Below, in pieces: positions 53,275 through 64,000 of a stretch of DNA of 64,000 nucleotides (within the stretch, counting starts at the first letter, position 1; every line of letters begins with the position of its first letter). Source of the DNA: Pseudonocardia oceani. GTDB taxonomy: Bacteria > Actinomycetota > Actinomycetes > Mycobacteriales > Pseudonocardiaceae. The stretch lies in the NCBI RefSeq assembly GCF_019263585.2, contig NZ_JADQDF010000001.1, positions 3,100,001-3,164,000 of the forward strand, in the 5' to 3' direction. A program made the translations under genes and the position numbers. The notes beneath the pieces were generated by a model. That model had not been told where the DNA came from. It saw nothing but the letters and a program-made list of their open reading frames with translations, and did not search any database.

Positions 53275-54053
53275 TGGCCGAGTACCTGGAGCTCTCCGGC
53301 CTCACGGTCGCCTTCGACGGGTTCGTCGCGGTCGACGGCGTCGACCTGAGCGTGCTGGCGGGCGAGCTGCGGTTCCTGATCGGGCCCAACGGCGCCGGCA
53401 AGACGACGCTGATCGACGCGGTGTCGGGACTGGTCTCCGCGACCGGGTCGGCCCGCTTCGACGGCCAGGAGCTGATCGGGCGGAAGGTGCACCGCATCGC
53501 CCGGCTCGGCGTCGGGCGCACGTTCCAGACCGCGACCGTGTTCGAGGAGCTCAGCGTGCTGCAGAACCTCGACATCGCCGCCGGGTCGCGGCGCGGGGCG
53601 CTGTCGCTGTTGCGCCGCCGCACCGCCGTGCCGGAGGAGGTGGAGCGGACGCTGGACACCGTCGGCCTCACCGACCTCGCGGACGCCCCGGCCGGCACGC
53701 TCGCGCACGGGCAGAAGCAGTGGCTGGAGATCGGCATGCTGCTGGTGCAGGACGCGCGGCTGCTGATGCTCGACGAGCCGGTGGCCGGGATGAGCGCGGA
53801 GGAGAAGGACGAGACGGGGCGGCTGCTGCAGCGCATCGCCGCCGACCGCACGGTCGTGGTCGTCGAGCACGACATGGACTTCATGCGGGCGTTCGCCACC
53901 TCGGTCACGGTGCTGCACGCGGGGAAGGTGCTCTCGGAGGGCACCGTCGCGCAGGTGCAGGCCGATCCGCGCGTGCAGGAGGTGTACCTCGGCCCCGGGC
54001 ACAGCGCCGAGGAGGCCGGGATCGTGTTCGCCGACGCCGGGGAGGTGTCCTAG
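53274..54053 (+). CDS. urtD: Urea ABC transporter ATPase UrtD
   Basis: This 259-residue ATPase has Walker A GPNGAGKTTLID, Q-loop GRTFQTATVF, a signature region AHGQKQWLEIGMLL and Walker B LLMLDEPVAGM. The signature reads AHGQK in place of LSGGQ, a common UrtD/LivG variant. It drives urea import together with UrtE. Its stop overlaps the urtE start. Confidence 0.92.
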   Translation: MAEYLELSGLTVAFDGFVAVDGVDLSVLAGELRFLIGPNGAGKTTLIDAVSGLVSATGSARFDGQELIGRKVHRIARLGVGRTFQTATVFEELSVLQNLDIAAGSRRGALSLLRRRTAVPEEVERTLDTVGLTDLADAPAGTLAHGQKQWLEIGMLLVQDARLLMLDEPVAGMSAEEKDETGRLLQRIAADRTVVVVEHDMDFMRAFATSVTVLHAGKVLSEGTVAQVQADPRVQEVYLGPGHSAEEAGIVFADAGEVS

Positions 54054-54745
54054 TGCTGCAGCTCGTCGACATCGAGGTCGGGTACGGCCGCACCGACGTG
54101 ATCCACGGGGTGTCGCTGGAGGTGCCGCCCGACGGGGTGGCGGCGGTGATGGGTCACAACGGGGCGGGCAAGACCACCCTGCTGCGCGCGGCCGTCGGGC
54201 TGCTGCCGGTCCGGTCCGGGCGCGTGCTCCTCGACGGCGAGGACGTCACGGGGACGGCGCCGCACCAGCGCGTCCGGCGCGGCCTCGCGTACGTGCCGCA
54301 GGGCCAGCAGTCCTTCGGGCAGATGACGACGATGGAGAACCTGCAGCTCGTGGCGGACGGGCGGTCGCGGGGGGCGGCGCTGGTCGACGAGGCGCTCGAC
54401 CTGTTCCCGGCCCTGCGGGGGCTGCTCGGGCGCCGCGCCGGCCTGCTGTCGGGCGGGCAGCGCCAGCAGCTCGCGATCGCCCGCGCGCTGGTCACCGAGC
54501 CGCGGCTGCTCATCCTCGACGAACCCACCGAGGGCATCCAGCCGTCGGTCGTCGCCGAGATCGAGCAGACGATCCTCGATCTGACCCGCCGCGGCGGCCT
54601 GTCGGTCCTGCTGGTGGAGCAGCACGTCGGCTTCGCGCTGGGGGCCGCCGGCCGGTACTACGTGCTCGCCGCCGGACGGGTCACCGCGGACGGGTCGGGA
54701 GGGACCGCGGCCGTCGGCGACGTCCGCAGCGCCATGGCGATCTGA
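54053..54745 (+). CDS. urtE: Urea ABC transporter ATPase UrtE
   Basis: This 230-residue ATPase has Walker A GHNGAGKTTLLR, Q-loop YVPQGQQSFGQMT, signature LSGGQRQQLAIARAL and Walker B LLILDEPTEGIQPSVV, typical of UrtE/LivF. It is the last gene of urtABCDE. GTG 54053 overlaps urtD by one base. The urease operon starts about 490 bp later on the same strand. Confidence 0.92.
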   Translation: MLQLVDIEVGYGRTDVIHGVSLEVPPDGVAAVMGHNGAGKTTLLRAAVGLLPVRSGRVLLDGEDVTGTAPHQRVRRGLAYVPQGQQSFGQMTTMENLQLVADGRSRGAALVDEALDLFPALRGLLGRRAGLLSGGQRQQLAIARALVTEPRLLILDEPTEGIQPSVVAEIEQTILDLTRRGGLSVLLVEQHVGFALGAAGRYYVLAAGRVTADGSGGTAAVGDVRSAMAI

Positions 54746-55222
54746 CGGTCCGGCGGTCGTCCGGCGGCCCGCGGGCCTGGAGCTGGACGGCCGGGACGCC
54801 GACGGCGGCGGGCTGCTGCGCCGGGGCGGGGAGTACGCCGCGGACCTCGTCGGACCCGAGCCGTGGAGCCCGGCGGCATTCCGCGCGGCACCCGGTCCGG
54901 GCCGCCGCTCGCGTTCGGCGGGTCCTGGGTCGGCCTGCCCGCCCGGCCCGTCGCTCGGAGCTGGTTCGGCCCGGCGCACCGGAAGCTGGTGGCCTGCCCG
55001 CTCGGGCTCGACGGCCCGCTGCACCGCTGGTCCGGCGACCTGCCCGACGCCGACGCGCTCCCGGCGACCCGGCTGCCGCGCGAGCTGAGGACCTCCGGGC
55101 ATCGAGGACCCCGCCGCCCGCGCGCCCCGGAGGCTGCGGGCCTCGTCCTGGGACGGGCTGCTCGGGTGGCTGCCGGGGAGCTGCCAGGCGCAACACCAGC
55201 GGCACCTGCCGGTAACACCGCC
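54746..55222 (+). pseudogene. Possible decayed coding remnant between urtE and ureA
   Basis: This 477-bp gap has coding-like codon bias that moves between frames: GLELDGRDADGGGLLRR in one, then FGGSWVGLPARPVARSWFG and LHRWSGDLPDADALPATRL in another, then [14 protein letters not shown] in a third. That fits an old frameshifted gene, but I recognise no family and GC bias alone can mimic coding. No promoter or RNA gene is evident here. Confidence 0.3.
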
Positions 55223-55239
55223 CGGTGAGGATGGCCGCC

Positions 55240-55542
55240 ATGTACCTCAGCCCGCAGGAGCAGGACAAGCTCCTCGTGCACGTCGCCGCCGGTGTCGCCC
55301 GGGCCCGCAGGGAGCGCGGGCTGCGGATGAACTTCCCCGAGGCCGTCGCGCTCATCACCGACCACGTGCTCGAGGGCGCCCGCGACGGGCGCACCGTCAG
55401 CGAGCTCATGTCGAGCGGCCGCACGGTGCTCGGGCGGGCCGAGGTGCTCGACGGCGTGCCCGAGATGCTCGACTCGGTGCAGGTCGAGGCCACCTTCCCG
55501 GACGGGACGAAGCTCGTCACCGTCCACAGCCCGGTCGCGTGA
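55240..55542 (+). CDS. ureA: Urease gamma subunit
   Basis: This 100-residue structural subunit has [18 protein letters not shown] at the start and [15 protein letters not shown] [20 protein letters not shown] in the middle, then [14 protein letters not shown] 55240 gives the standard length and opening; GTG 55225 or ATG 55231 would add up to five residues. It is the first gene of ureABC, with a 4-bp overlap with ureB. Urease hydrolyses urea to ammonia and carbamate in the cytosol. Confidence 0.93.
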   Translation: MYLSPQEQDKLLVHVAAGVARARRERGLRMNFPEAVALITDHVLEGARDGRTVSELMSSGRTVLGRAEVLDGVPEMLDSVQVEATFPDGTKLVTVHSPVA

Positions 55543-55873
55543 GCAGCCGCGTGATCCCCGGCGAGATCCTCCCCGGCGACGGCGACGTGCCGCTCAACCC
55601 CGGGCGCGAGCGCACCACGCTCGTCGTCGTCAACGCCGCCGACCGGCCCGTGCAGGTCGGCTCGCACTACCACTTCGCGGCCGTCAACCCCGGTCTCGAG
55701 TTCGACCGCGAGGCGGCGTGGGGCACCCACCTCGACATCCCGGCGGGGACGTCGGTGCGCTTCGAGCCGGGCGTCGAGCGGGAGGTCGTGCTCGTGCCGC
55801 TGGCCGGGTCGCGCGTGGTGCCGGGCCTGCGCCCGGAGTGGGCCGGCCCCCTCGATGCGACGGAGCCGGCCCG

Positions 55874-55877
<4 letters not shown>
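55539..55877 (+). CDS. ureB: Urease beta subunit
   Basis: This 112-residue subunit has [19 protein letters not shown] at the start, the conserved [18 protein letters not shown] and then [19 protein letters not shown]. All are typical of UreB, which packs around the active-site flap of UreC. Both ends overlap neighbours by 4 bp. Confidence 0.93.
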
Positions 55878-57573
<1,696 letters not shown>

Positions 57574-57589
<16 letters not shown>

Positions 57590-57831
57590 TGCCTGCGCTT
57601 CTGATGACGGGGCCCGTCCAGCACCAGCGCCGTGAGGATCGCGGCGAAGGAGTACGCACCGGCGAACGCGAGGACGTCGCCCAGGTGCACGCCGTGGTTG
57701 TAGGACAGCTCCAGGACGGTCGGCCCGATCCGCGTGGTGGCGGCCACGGCCAGCCCGAACAGGGTGGCCACCGTCCAGACGAGGGCCACCACGGCGAGAC
57801 GGCCGGAGCGCGGCAGGTCGATGGTGGTCAC
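57574..57831 (-). CDS. Small membrane protein inside the urease cluster
   Basis: This 85-residue protein has two hydrophobic helices ([20 protein letters not shown] and [18 protein letters not shown]) and a basic tail. It reads against the ure genes: its end overlaps ureC and its GTG start at 57831 lies 71 bp from ureF. A nickel or urea role is possible from place alone. I recognise no family. The opposite orientation means ureFGD need their own promoter in this gap or read-through from ureC. Confidence 0.6.
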
Positions 57832-57902
57832 GCTACGAAGACGTCCGGCGGGCGCGGAAGGTTCCGCACCCACAGGGGTGACGTTCGTCCCGGGGCCACC
57901 TG

Positions 57903-58598
57903 ATGGCCACCCTCGCGGCCCTCACCCTGGCCGACGCGCGCTTCCCCGGCGGCGGCCACGTGCACTCCGGCGGGGTGGAGGAGGCGGTGGCGCGCGGGCT
58001 CGTGCACGACGTCGACGGCCTCGCCGCCCTCCTCGACGGGCGGCTGCGCACGGCCGGTCTGGTGGCGGCGTCGTTCGCGGCGGCGGCCGCGCTCGCCGCG
58101 CCCGACCTCGCAGCGCCCACCCGCACGGCCTTCGCCGAGCTGGACGCCGAGCTCGACGCCCGCACGCCGTCGCCGGCCCAGCGCACGGCGTCGCGGGCGC
58201 AGGGGCGGGCGACGCTGCGGGCCGCGCGCCTGGCCTGGCCCTCGCCCGCCCTCGACGCGCTGTGCGCCGTCGACCCCCGTCCGCACCACGCGCTGCTGGC
58301 CGGGGCGGTGGTCGGCGCCGACGGCGGCACCCCCGCCGACGCCGCGCAGTGCGTCGCCTACCTCGCCGTCAGCGGTCCGGCGTCGGCCGCGATCCGGCTG
58401 CTCGGGCTCGACCCGTTCGCCGTGAACGCGGTGGTCGTCGGGCTCGCGGCGGTGCTGCGCGGCGTCGTCGACGAGGCGGTGCGCGCCGCGTCCGGCCCGC
58501 CGTCCGCCCTGCCCGCCCCGGGTGCCCCCGTCCTGGACCTCATGGCCCAGGCCCACGTCGTCCACCACCGCGAGAGGGTGCGTCTCTTTGCCAGCTGA
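57903..58598 (+). CDS. ureF: Urease accessory protein UreF
   Basis: This 231-residue, mostly helical, Ala-rich protein has [22 protein letters not shown] at the start, close to the UreF opening, and a C-terminal [19 protein letters not shown] that suits the UreF tail. UreF joins UreD and UreG in the complex that carries nickel to apo-urease. It overlaps ureG by 11 bp. Confidence 0.88.
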   Translation: MATLAALTLADARFPGGGHVHSGGVEEAVARGLVHDVDGLAALLDGRLRTAGLVAASFAAAAALAAPDLAAPTRTAFAELDAELDARTPSPAQRTASRAQGRATLRAARLAWPSPALDALCAVDPRPHHALLAGAVVGADGGTPADAAQCVAYLAVSGPASAAIRLLGLDPFAVNAVVVGLAAVLRGVVDEAVRAASGPPSALPAPGAPVLDLMAQAHVVHHRERVRLFAS

Positions 58599-59313
58599 GA
58601 ACCAGGACCACGGGCAGGACCACGGCCACGGTCACGGCCACTCGCTCGACCCCACCGTCGTCGAGCCCGACCCGCACCCCCGGCCGGACGGGACGGGCCG
58701 CGCCGTGCGCATCGGCATCGGCGGCCCGGTCGGCAGCGGCAAGACCGCGCTCGTCGCGGCGCTGGCCCGCACGCTGGCCGACCGGCTGCGCCTGGCCGTC
58801 GTCACCAACGACATCTACACCACCGAGGACGCCGACTTCCTGCGCCGCGCGGGCGTGCTGGCATCCGACCGGATCGAGGCCGTGCAGACCGGGTGCTGCC
58901 CGCACACCGCGATCCGCGACGACATCACCGCCAACCTCGACGCCGTCGAGCTGCTCGAGGAGCGCTTCGGTGACCTCGACCTCGTGCTCGTCGAGAGCGG
59001 CGGCGACAACCTCACCGCCGTGTTCAGCCGCGGCCTGGTCGACCGGCAGATCTTCGTCGTCGACGTCGCGGGCGGCGACAAGGTGCCGCGCAAGGGCGGG
59101 CCCGGCGTCACCACCGCCGACCTGCTCGTCATCAACAAGGTCGACCTCGCCCCGCTCGTCGGCGCCGACATGGCCGTGATGACCGGAGACGCCGCCCGGG
59201 TGCGCGGGGCGCTGCCCGTCGTCACGCAGTCGCTGGTGGCCGACCCGGGGGCGGGCGAGGTGGCGCAGTGGGTGCTCGCGCAGGTCGCGGCGGTGCGCGG
59301 GGCGGTCGTCTGA
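58588..59313 (+). CDS. ureG: Urease accessory GTPase UreG with His-rich N-terminus
   Basis: This 241-residue protein has the GTPase P-loop [14 protein letters not shown] near residue 47, the metal-binding Cys-Pro-His in [21 protein letters not shown] and the base-specificity NKVD. The first 20 residues hold a run of His and Gly ([12 protein letters not shown]), which probably binds nickel. That could compensate for the missing ureE gene. TTG 58588 was used because it sits inside the end of ureF, with GAGAGGG upstream. Confidence 0.92.
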   Translation: MPAENQDHGQDHGHGHGHSLDPTVVEPDPHPRPDGTGRAVRIGIGGPVGSGKTALVAALARTLADRLRLAVVTNDIYTTEDADFLRRAGVLASDRIEAVQTGCCPHTAIRDDITANLDAVELLEERFGDLDLVLVESGGDNLTAVFSRGLVDRQIFVVDVAGGDKVPRKGGPGVTTADLLVINKVDLAPLVGADMAVMTGDAARVRGALPVVTQSLVADPGAGEVAQWVLAQVAAVRGAVV

Positions 59314-59314
59314 A

Positions 59315-60073
59315 GTGCGGTCCCGGGCGCGGCTGGTCGTGGCCGCCGACGGCGCGGTGCGGGAGCTGCGCTCGCAGGCCCCGCTGGCGCTGCTGCCCCG
59401 GCGCGGCACGGCGGCGGGCCGGGCGCGGGCGCTCACCGTGCACCTCGTGGGCTCGGCGGCCACCCCGCTCGGCGGCGACGACGTGGAGCTCGACGTCGTC
59501 GTCGAGGCGGGGGCCCACCTGGTGCTGACGGGCGTGGCCGCGGCGGTCGCGCTGGCCGCGCCCGGGGGCAGCCGGTTCGCCGTGCGCCTGGAGATCGGGG
59601 CCGGGGCCTCGGTGCAGTACCTGCCCGAGCCGACGGTCGTCACCCGCCGCGCCGACCACCTGACCGAGTTCACCGCCGTCCTCGACGACGCCGCCCGGCT
59701 GCGGGCGCGGGACGTGCTCGTGGCCGGCCGCACGGGGGAGGCGGCCGGGCGCTACCGCGGCGCGACGCGCGTGACCGGGCCGGCCGGGCCGCTGCTGGTG
59801 CAGACCCAGGACCTCGACCCCTCGCCCGCCCACCTCGCCGGGCGACGCGTGCTGGGCACGGAGGTGCTGGTGTGGGGCGCCGACCCGGCGGAGGCGGCGG
59901 CCGGGCAGTGGTGGTCGCTCACCCCGCTGGCCCGCGGCGGCTCGCTGGCCACCGCGGTCGGCACCGACGCCGTGACGGCCCAGCGGGACCTGGCGACGGC
60001 GGTGGCCGCTCACCCCGGCTGGTCCGATGCCGTGCTCGGGGAGGCGGAGGACCGGTCTCAGCTGCCGCGGTAG
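59315..60073 (+). CDS. ureD: Urease accessory protein UreD (UreH)
   Basis: This 252-residue beta-rich protein has SRARLVVAADGAVRELRSQA at the start, then YLPEPTVVTRRADHLTEFTA, which is close to the UreD core motif YLPEP. UreD holds UreF and UreG on the urease and provides the nickel passage. It starts 2 bp after ureG and overlaps the convergent uraH gene by 16 bp at its end. Confidence 0.87.
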   Translation: MRSRARLVVAADGAVRELRSQAPLALLPRRGTAAGRARALTVHLVGSAATPLGGDDVELDVVVEAGAHLVLTGVAAAVALAAPGGSRFAVRLEIGAGASVQYLPEPTVVTRRADHLTEFTAVLDDAARLRARDVLVAGRTGEAAGRYRGATRVTGPAGPLLVQTQDLDPSPAHLAGRRVLGTEVLVWGADPAEAAAGQWWSLTPLARGGSLATAVGTDAVTAQRDLATAVAAHPGWSDAVLGEAEDRSQLPR

Positions 60074-60378
60074 GTCGAGTACGCGAACGGCGAGAGCAGC
60101 AGCGGGACGTGTGTGTGGGCGCGGTCGGCGTCGATGGTCACGGCCACGACGACCTCCGGGTAGAAGCCCTGCTGCCCGGTGGCGGCGAAGTAGGCGCCGG
60201 TGTCGAAGCGGACGCGGTAGACCCCGCCGGGCAGCGCGCCCGGGGCGAGCGCGGCGACGCGCCCGTCGTCGTCGGTGACGCCGGTGGTCCGCTCCCCGCC
60301 CGGGTGCTCCAGGACGACGGCGACGCCCGCCGCGGGCCGGCCGAGCGCCGCGTCGAGCACGTGCGTGGAGATGCTCAC
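60058..60378 (-). CDS. uraH: 5-hydroxyisourate hydrolase
   Basis: This 106-residue transthyretin-like enzyme opens ISTHVLDAALGRPAAGV, with the family His, and ends in the signature tetrapeptide YRGS. Middle segments are YRVRFDTGAYFAATGQQGFYPEV and HTHVPLLLSPFAYSTY. It opens 5-hydroxyisourate made by uricase to OHCU. GTG 60378 overlaps the end of uraD by 4 bp, so the two are co-translated. Confidence 0.93.
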   Translation of the reverse strand: MSISTHVLDAALGRPAAGVAVVLEHPGGERTTGVTDDDGRVAALAPGALPGGVYRVRFDTGAYFAATGQQGFYPEVVVAVTIDADRAHTHVPLLLSPFAYSTYRGS

Positions 60379-60869
60379 GCCAGCAGCCTGCGCAGCCGGA
60401 TCTCGTTGATCCTCGCGAGCTCCGCGACGACGGTGCGCCGCTCGGTCGACGGGTCGTGGCGCAGCCGCTCCCGCAGCACCGCGAGCAGCTCCTCGGCGGA
60501 GCGGCCGTCGGCGCACACCAGGTAGACGTGCCCGAACCGCTCCTCGTAGGCGCGGTTGCCCTCGGCCAGCGCGGCGAGCACGGAGGGATCGGCCGTGGTC
60601 ACCCCCGACTGCTCGCGCTGCGAGGACGCGTGCGTGGCGTCGTCGGGGTCGAGGCGCTCGCCGATGCGCGGGTGCCCGGCCAGCGCGAGGTCGATCTCGG
60701 GCCCGTCGAGGACGGCGAGCTCGGCGTCGGCCTGCGCGAGCAGCGCGTCGACGTCGGGATAGGGGCGACCCGCGGCGAGCGCGCCCGCCCACTCCGGGGA
60801 CGCGCAGCAGTCCGTCAGGGTGGTCACCGCCTCGGTCACGGGCAGCGCGTTGAACGTGTCCAGCCGCAT
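60375..60869 (-). CDS. uraD: OHCU decarboxylase
   Basis: This 164-residue enzyme converts OHCU to S-allantoin. It has ALAGHPRIGERL with the catalytic His, then SSQREQSGV and FGHVYLVCADGRSAEELL, followed by NEIRLRRLL. I chose ATG 60869, as the longer form adds only seven residues. It heads the short uraD-uraH operon and is divergent from uricase, with 131 bp between the starts where a shared operator may lie. Confidence 0.92.
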   Translation of the reverse strand: MRLDTFNALPVTEAVTTLTDCCASPEWAGALAAGRPYPDVDALLAQADAELAVLDGPEIDLALAGHPRIGERLDPDDATHASSQREQSGVTTADPSVLAALAEGNRAYEERFGHVYLVCADGRSAEELLAVLRERLRHDPSTERRTVVAELARINEIRLRRLLA

Positions 60870-61000
60870 CGCCCCATCTTCCCTGATCACCGTGTTTCGG
60901 AGGTGGCACGTCTCCGTGACATCCGGTCGATCGGGGCGGTCGGCGACCTACCGTTCTCGCGGACGCACAGGATTCCCGGATGCACGGGGGAGGAACGGGG

Positions 61001-61897
61001 ATGGGCATCTCGCTCGGGGTCAACCAGTACGGCAAGGCCGAGGTGCGCATGGTGCACGTCGACCGCTCCGCCCCGCGCCACCGGATCACCGACGTGACGG
61101 TGACGAGCCGGCTCCGGGGCGACTTCACGGCCACGCACGCGAGCGGCGACAACAGCGCGGTGATCGCCACCGACACGCAGAAGAACACCGTCTACGCCCT
61201 GGCGCGCCTCGGCGGCGTCGGCGCGGTGGAGGAGTTCGCGCTGCGGATGGCGCGGCACTTCGTCGACGGGTTCGAGCAGGTCACCGGCGCGCGGCAGGAG
61301 GTGGAGCAGCACACCTGGGAGCGGATCGTCACCGGCGACGGGGGCGAGCACGACCACGCCTTCCACCGCGGCTCCGGCGAGACCCGCACGGCCGTGGTCA
61401 CGAAGACCGGCGACCACGAGGTCGTCATCTCCGGCATCTCCGACCTGGTCGTGCTCAAGAGCACCGGCAGCGAGTTCCACGGCTTCCCCGACGTCCCCTA
61501 CACCTCGCTGGTCGAGACCGACGACCGCATCCTGGCCACGGCGGTGACGGCGCGGTGGCGCTACCTGGGCACCGACATCGACTGGGACGAGGCGCACGGC
61601 AGCGTCCGGCAGATCCTGCTCGACCGGTTCGCGCTCACGCACAGCCTCTCGCTGCAGCAGACGCTCTACACGATGGGCGAGGGGGTGCTGGCCGCCCACC
61701 CGGAGATCGCGGAGATCCGGTTCTCGATGCCCAACAAGCACCACTTCCTCGTCGACCTCTCGCCGTGGGGCATGGACAACCCGAACGAGGTCTGGTTCGC
61801 CGCCGACCGCCCGTACGGCCTGATCGAGGCGGCGGTGGTGCAGGACGACGCGCCCGCCGAGGACGCCGCGTGGGCCGGGATCGCGGGGTTCGTCTGA
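61001..61897 (+). CDS. Uricase (urate oxidase)
   Basis: This 298-residue cofactor-free enzyme oxidises urate to 5-hydroxyisourate. Motifs are GVNQYGKAEVRMVHVDR at the start, the Thr in ATDTQKNTVYALA, the Phe/Arg region SEFHGFPDVPYTSLVETDDR and MPNKHHFLVDLSPWGM near the C-terminus. The length is that of bacterial uricases. GGAGG precedes ATG 61001 by about 8 nt. Its stop overlaps the permease start by one base. Confidence 0.93.
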   Translation: MGISLGVNQYGKAEVRMVHVDRSAPRHRITDVTVTSRLRGDFTATHASGDNSAVIATDTQKNTVYALARLGGVGAVEEFALRMARHFVDGFEQVTGARQEVEQHTWERIVTGDGGEHDHAFHRGSGETRTAVVTKTGDHEVVISGISDLVVLKSTGSEFHGFPDVPYTSLVETDDRILATAVTARWRYLGTDIDWDEAHGSVRQILLDRFALTHSLSLQQTLYTMGEGVLAAHPEIAEIRFSMPNKHHFLVDLSPWGMDNPNEVWFAADRPYGLIEAAVVQDDAPAEDAAWAGIAGFV

Positions 61898-63273
61898 TGG
61901 CCGCGACCGACGTCGTGGTGGCGCCGGAGGACGAGCGGGTCCCCGTCGGCACCGCGTTCTTCTACGGCCTGCAGCACATCCTCGCGATGTACGCGGGCGT
62001 CGTCTCGCCGCCGCTGATCATCGGCTCCGCCGCCGGGCTGACGCCGGCCGAGTCGGCCACGCTCGTCACCGCGGCGCTGTTCGTCTCCGGGCTGGGCACG
62101 CTGCTGCAGTCGTTGGGCCTGCCCCACGTCGGGTCGAGGCTGCCGCTGGTGCAGGGCGTGTCGTTCGCGGCCGTCGGCACGATGACGGCGGTCGCCACGG
62201 ACGCCTCGATCGGTGCCCCGGCCACCCGGCTGGCCACGATCTTCGGCGCGGTCATCGTCGCCGGGCTGATCGGGTTCGTCATCGCGCCGGTGTTCGCGGG
62301 GCTCGTGCGGTTCTTCCCGCCGGTCGTCACCGGGTGCGTCATCACGATCATCGGGCTCTCGCTGTTCCCGGTGGCGCTGCGCTGGATCCGGGGCAACCCG
62401 ACGGTCCGCGACGCATCCGGCGCGATGGTCGAGAACCCCGACTTCGGGTCGGCGCTGAGCCTGTTGCTCGGGCTGGTCACGCTCGTCGCGACGCTGGTGA
62501 TCGCGCGGTTCGGCCGCGGCACCTGGTCGCGCCTCGCGGTCATGTTGGGCCTGGTGTTCGGCACGGTCGTCGCCACGCTGATGGGCCGGGTCGACTGGAG
62601 CCGGGTGGGTACGGGTCCGGTCTTCCAGCTCCCGCAGCCGTTCCTGTTCGGCGCCCCGGTGTTCTCCATCGGGGTGATCGTCTCGATGACGGTCGTGATC
62701 CTGGTGATCATGGCCGAGACGACGGCCGACATCCTCGCCGTCGGCGAGATACTCGGGACGCCGACGCCCCGGAAGCGGATCGCGGCCGGGCTGCGCGCCG
62801 ACATGGGCGCCACCGCGATCGCGCCGGTGTTCAACGGATTCCCGATCAGCGCGTTCGCCCAGAACGTCGGCATGGTGGCGATGACCGGGATCCGGTCGCG
62901 GTTCGTCGTGGCCGCGGGCGGCGCGATCCTCGTGCTGCTCGGCCTGCTCCCGGTGCTCGGGCGCGTCATGAACGCGATTCCGCTGCCGGTGCTCGGCGGG
63001 GCCGGGATCGTGCTGTTCGGCTCGGTGGCGGCGGCGGGCATCCGGACGCTGTCGAAGGTCGAGTTCACCAACGCCAACATCCTCATCGTGGCCAGCTCGA
63101 TCGGCATCGGGATGATCCCGATCACCGTCCCGGAGGTCTACGAGAACATCCCCGAGTGGCTGCACAAGATCCTGGAGTCGGGCATCAGCGCGTGCGCGAT
63201 CGTGGCGGTGCTGCTCAACCTGGCGTTCAACCACTTCACGCAGGCCGAGCCGGAGGTCCCGGCGGAGCACTGA
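61897..63273 (+). CDS. NCS2-family xanthine/urate permease
   Basis: This 458-residue permease has about 14 hydrophobic segments. Motifs are GLQHILAMYAGVVSPPLIIG at the start, the substrate-loop QGVSFAAVGTM, PPVVTGCVITIIGLSLFP and the NCS2 signature around NGFPISAFAQNVGMVAMTG, with the conserved Asn-x-Gly and Gln. It should bring urate or xanthine in with protons, matching the uricase gene to which it is fused translationally (TGATG overlap). Confidence 0.92.
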   Translation: MAATDVVVAPEDERVPVGTAFFYGLQHILAMYAGVVSPPLIIGSAAGLTPAESATLVTAALFVSGLGTLLQSLGLPHVGSRLPLVQGVSFAAVGTMTAVATDASIGAPATRLATIFGAVIVAGLIGFVIAPVFAGLVRFFPPVVTGCVITIIGLSLFPVALRWIRGNPTVRDASGAMVENPDFGSALSLLLGLVTLVATLVIARFGRGTWSRLAVMLGLVFGTVVATLMGRVDWSRVGTGPVFQLPQPFLFGAPVFSIGVIVSMTVVILVIMAETTADILAVGEILGTPTPRKRIAAGLRADMGATAIAPVFNGFPISAFAQNVGMVAMTGIRSRFVVAAGGAILVLLGLLPVLGRVMNAIPLPVLGGAGIVLFGSVAAAGIRTLSKVEFTNANILIVASSIGIGMIPITVPEVYENIPEWLHKILESGISACAIVAVLLNLAFNHFTQAEPEVPAEH

Positions 63274-63968
63274 GGAGGTCGAGCCCGGCGCGGTCGACCC
63301 CGGTCGCCTCGGTCACCTCGGCCTCGTCGAGCGCCCCGCAGTCCAGGCCCGCGCGCAGGGAGCCGGCCAGGGCGCGGGCCGTGGCGGGCTCGTCCAGGAA
63401 GCCGGAGTCGGCCCGCTCGCGGTAGGCCCGCGGCCGGGCCGCCGACTCCGGGAAGGACTCGCGGTGGAACGCGAAGCCGGTGACGAACCGGCTCGGCAGG
63501 TGCCCGGGGTGCAGGTCCCCGCCCTGGGCGATGCCGTGCTCCAGCGAGCGGCGGACCAGCCGCCCGTGCAGCGCCCACGCCGCCCGCACCTGCTCGGGGC
63601 GGTCACCTTCGGCAGCGTCAGCACGAACCCCTCGGGTACGGAGCCCAGCGCCCCGGGGAACACCTCGAGGGTCCGCACCGCGCGCCGCCGCGAGAGCAGC
63701 TCCAGGCTGCGGAACCGGATGCCGTGGAACGGGGTGCCGGTCGGGGTCGGCGCCACGCGGACGGCGGCGGCGTCCTCCTCGTCGTCGGGGCGCGGGCCGT
63801 AGCCGTCCTCCAAGTCGACGCGCAGGTCCTCGATCGGCTCGGTGGCGAGCTTGGCCCGCACCCGGGCGTGGACGTCGGCGGCCAGGCCGGGCGCGAGGCC
63901 CCACACCTCGGCGACGTCGGCGGCGCCGGGGCGTGGGCGTCGAACAGGTCCAGCTCGTCGGCGTTCAC
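63236..63968 (-). pseudogene. HpcH/HpaI-type aldolase gene, frameshifted and deleted
   Basis: The intact family protein would be about 400 residues. Here the N-terminus (MNADELDLFDAHAP, ATG 63968) shifts frame near 63925, consistent with one lost base. It continues as WGLAPGLAADVHARVRAKLA and VDLEDGYGPRPDDEED to LTLPKVTAP, where the frame changes again near 63605 and a stretch of roughly 100 residues with the metal-binding core appears missing. It then ends with EQVRAAWALHGRLVRRSLEHG and FAFHRESFPE. The tail overlaps the permease by 38 bp. The internal deletion means it is non-functional. Confidence 0.75.
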
Positions 63969-64000
63969 CGGCCCATCATGGCGGCGCGGTCGTCCCGGCG

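Overview
The window is very GC-rich actinobacterial chromosome. Three things point to a Pseudonocardia-like member of the Pseudonocardiales, although no 16S gene is present: GTG/TTG starts with short stop/start overlaps, a WhiB regulator, and a gene order (ponA2, whiB4, two ArsA-like ATPases, RidA, metallo-beta-lactamase, crp, nth, thioredoxin-like, Nudix, marP) that matches the Mycobacterium tuberculosis Rv3682-Rv3671c block.

Layout. 1-10.4 kb is accessory and partly decayed: a kinase with unusual domain order and a divergent response regulator, a LuxR regulator, an amidase, a GAF-GGDEF-EAL pseudogene, a three-gene set (AraC regulator, orphan TrpB, FAD monooxygenase) and a frameshifted DHFR-family gene. 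10.5-21.5 kb is a complete actinobacterial integrative and conjugative element (AICE, pSAM2 type) in the 3' end of a tRNA-Thr(CGT) gene. It carries a HUH replication initiator, a Nudix/GntR control pair, small transfer genes, an FtsK/TraB translocase, an excisionase and a tyrosine integrase. Its cargo is a low-GC HEPN-protein plus AAA-ATPase pair, and the HEPN gene is split by an IS5-family insertion with a 3-bp target duplication. 21.5-28.2 kb holds a SnoaL-like protein, holB, an MFS-thymidylate-kinase fusion with a degenerate P-loop, a membrane protein and ponA2. 28.3-43.6 kb is the conserved whiB4-to-marP block, with a HicAB toxin-antitoxin pair and a pair of paralogous proteins (one with four pentapeptide arrays) inserted.

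43.7-49.8 kb holds purA, an unknown gene, a retron-type reverse transcriptase preceded by a structured non-coding segment closed by a 12-bp inverted repeat (a candidate retron), an acyltransferase and an ABC-F ATPase. 49.9-64 kb is a nitrogen-salvage island: urea ABC transporter urtABCDE, urease ureABCFGD without ureE, the urate branch (uricase, hydroxyisourate hydrolase, OHCU decarboxylase), a nucleobase/urate permease and a decayed aldolase gene.

Functionally, the island links urate uptake and oxidation with urea import and hydrolysis to ammonia. The AICE and the candidate retron are the two places most likely to hold undescribed, possibly anti-phage, systems. Everything here was read by eye from the sequence; no database search was run.
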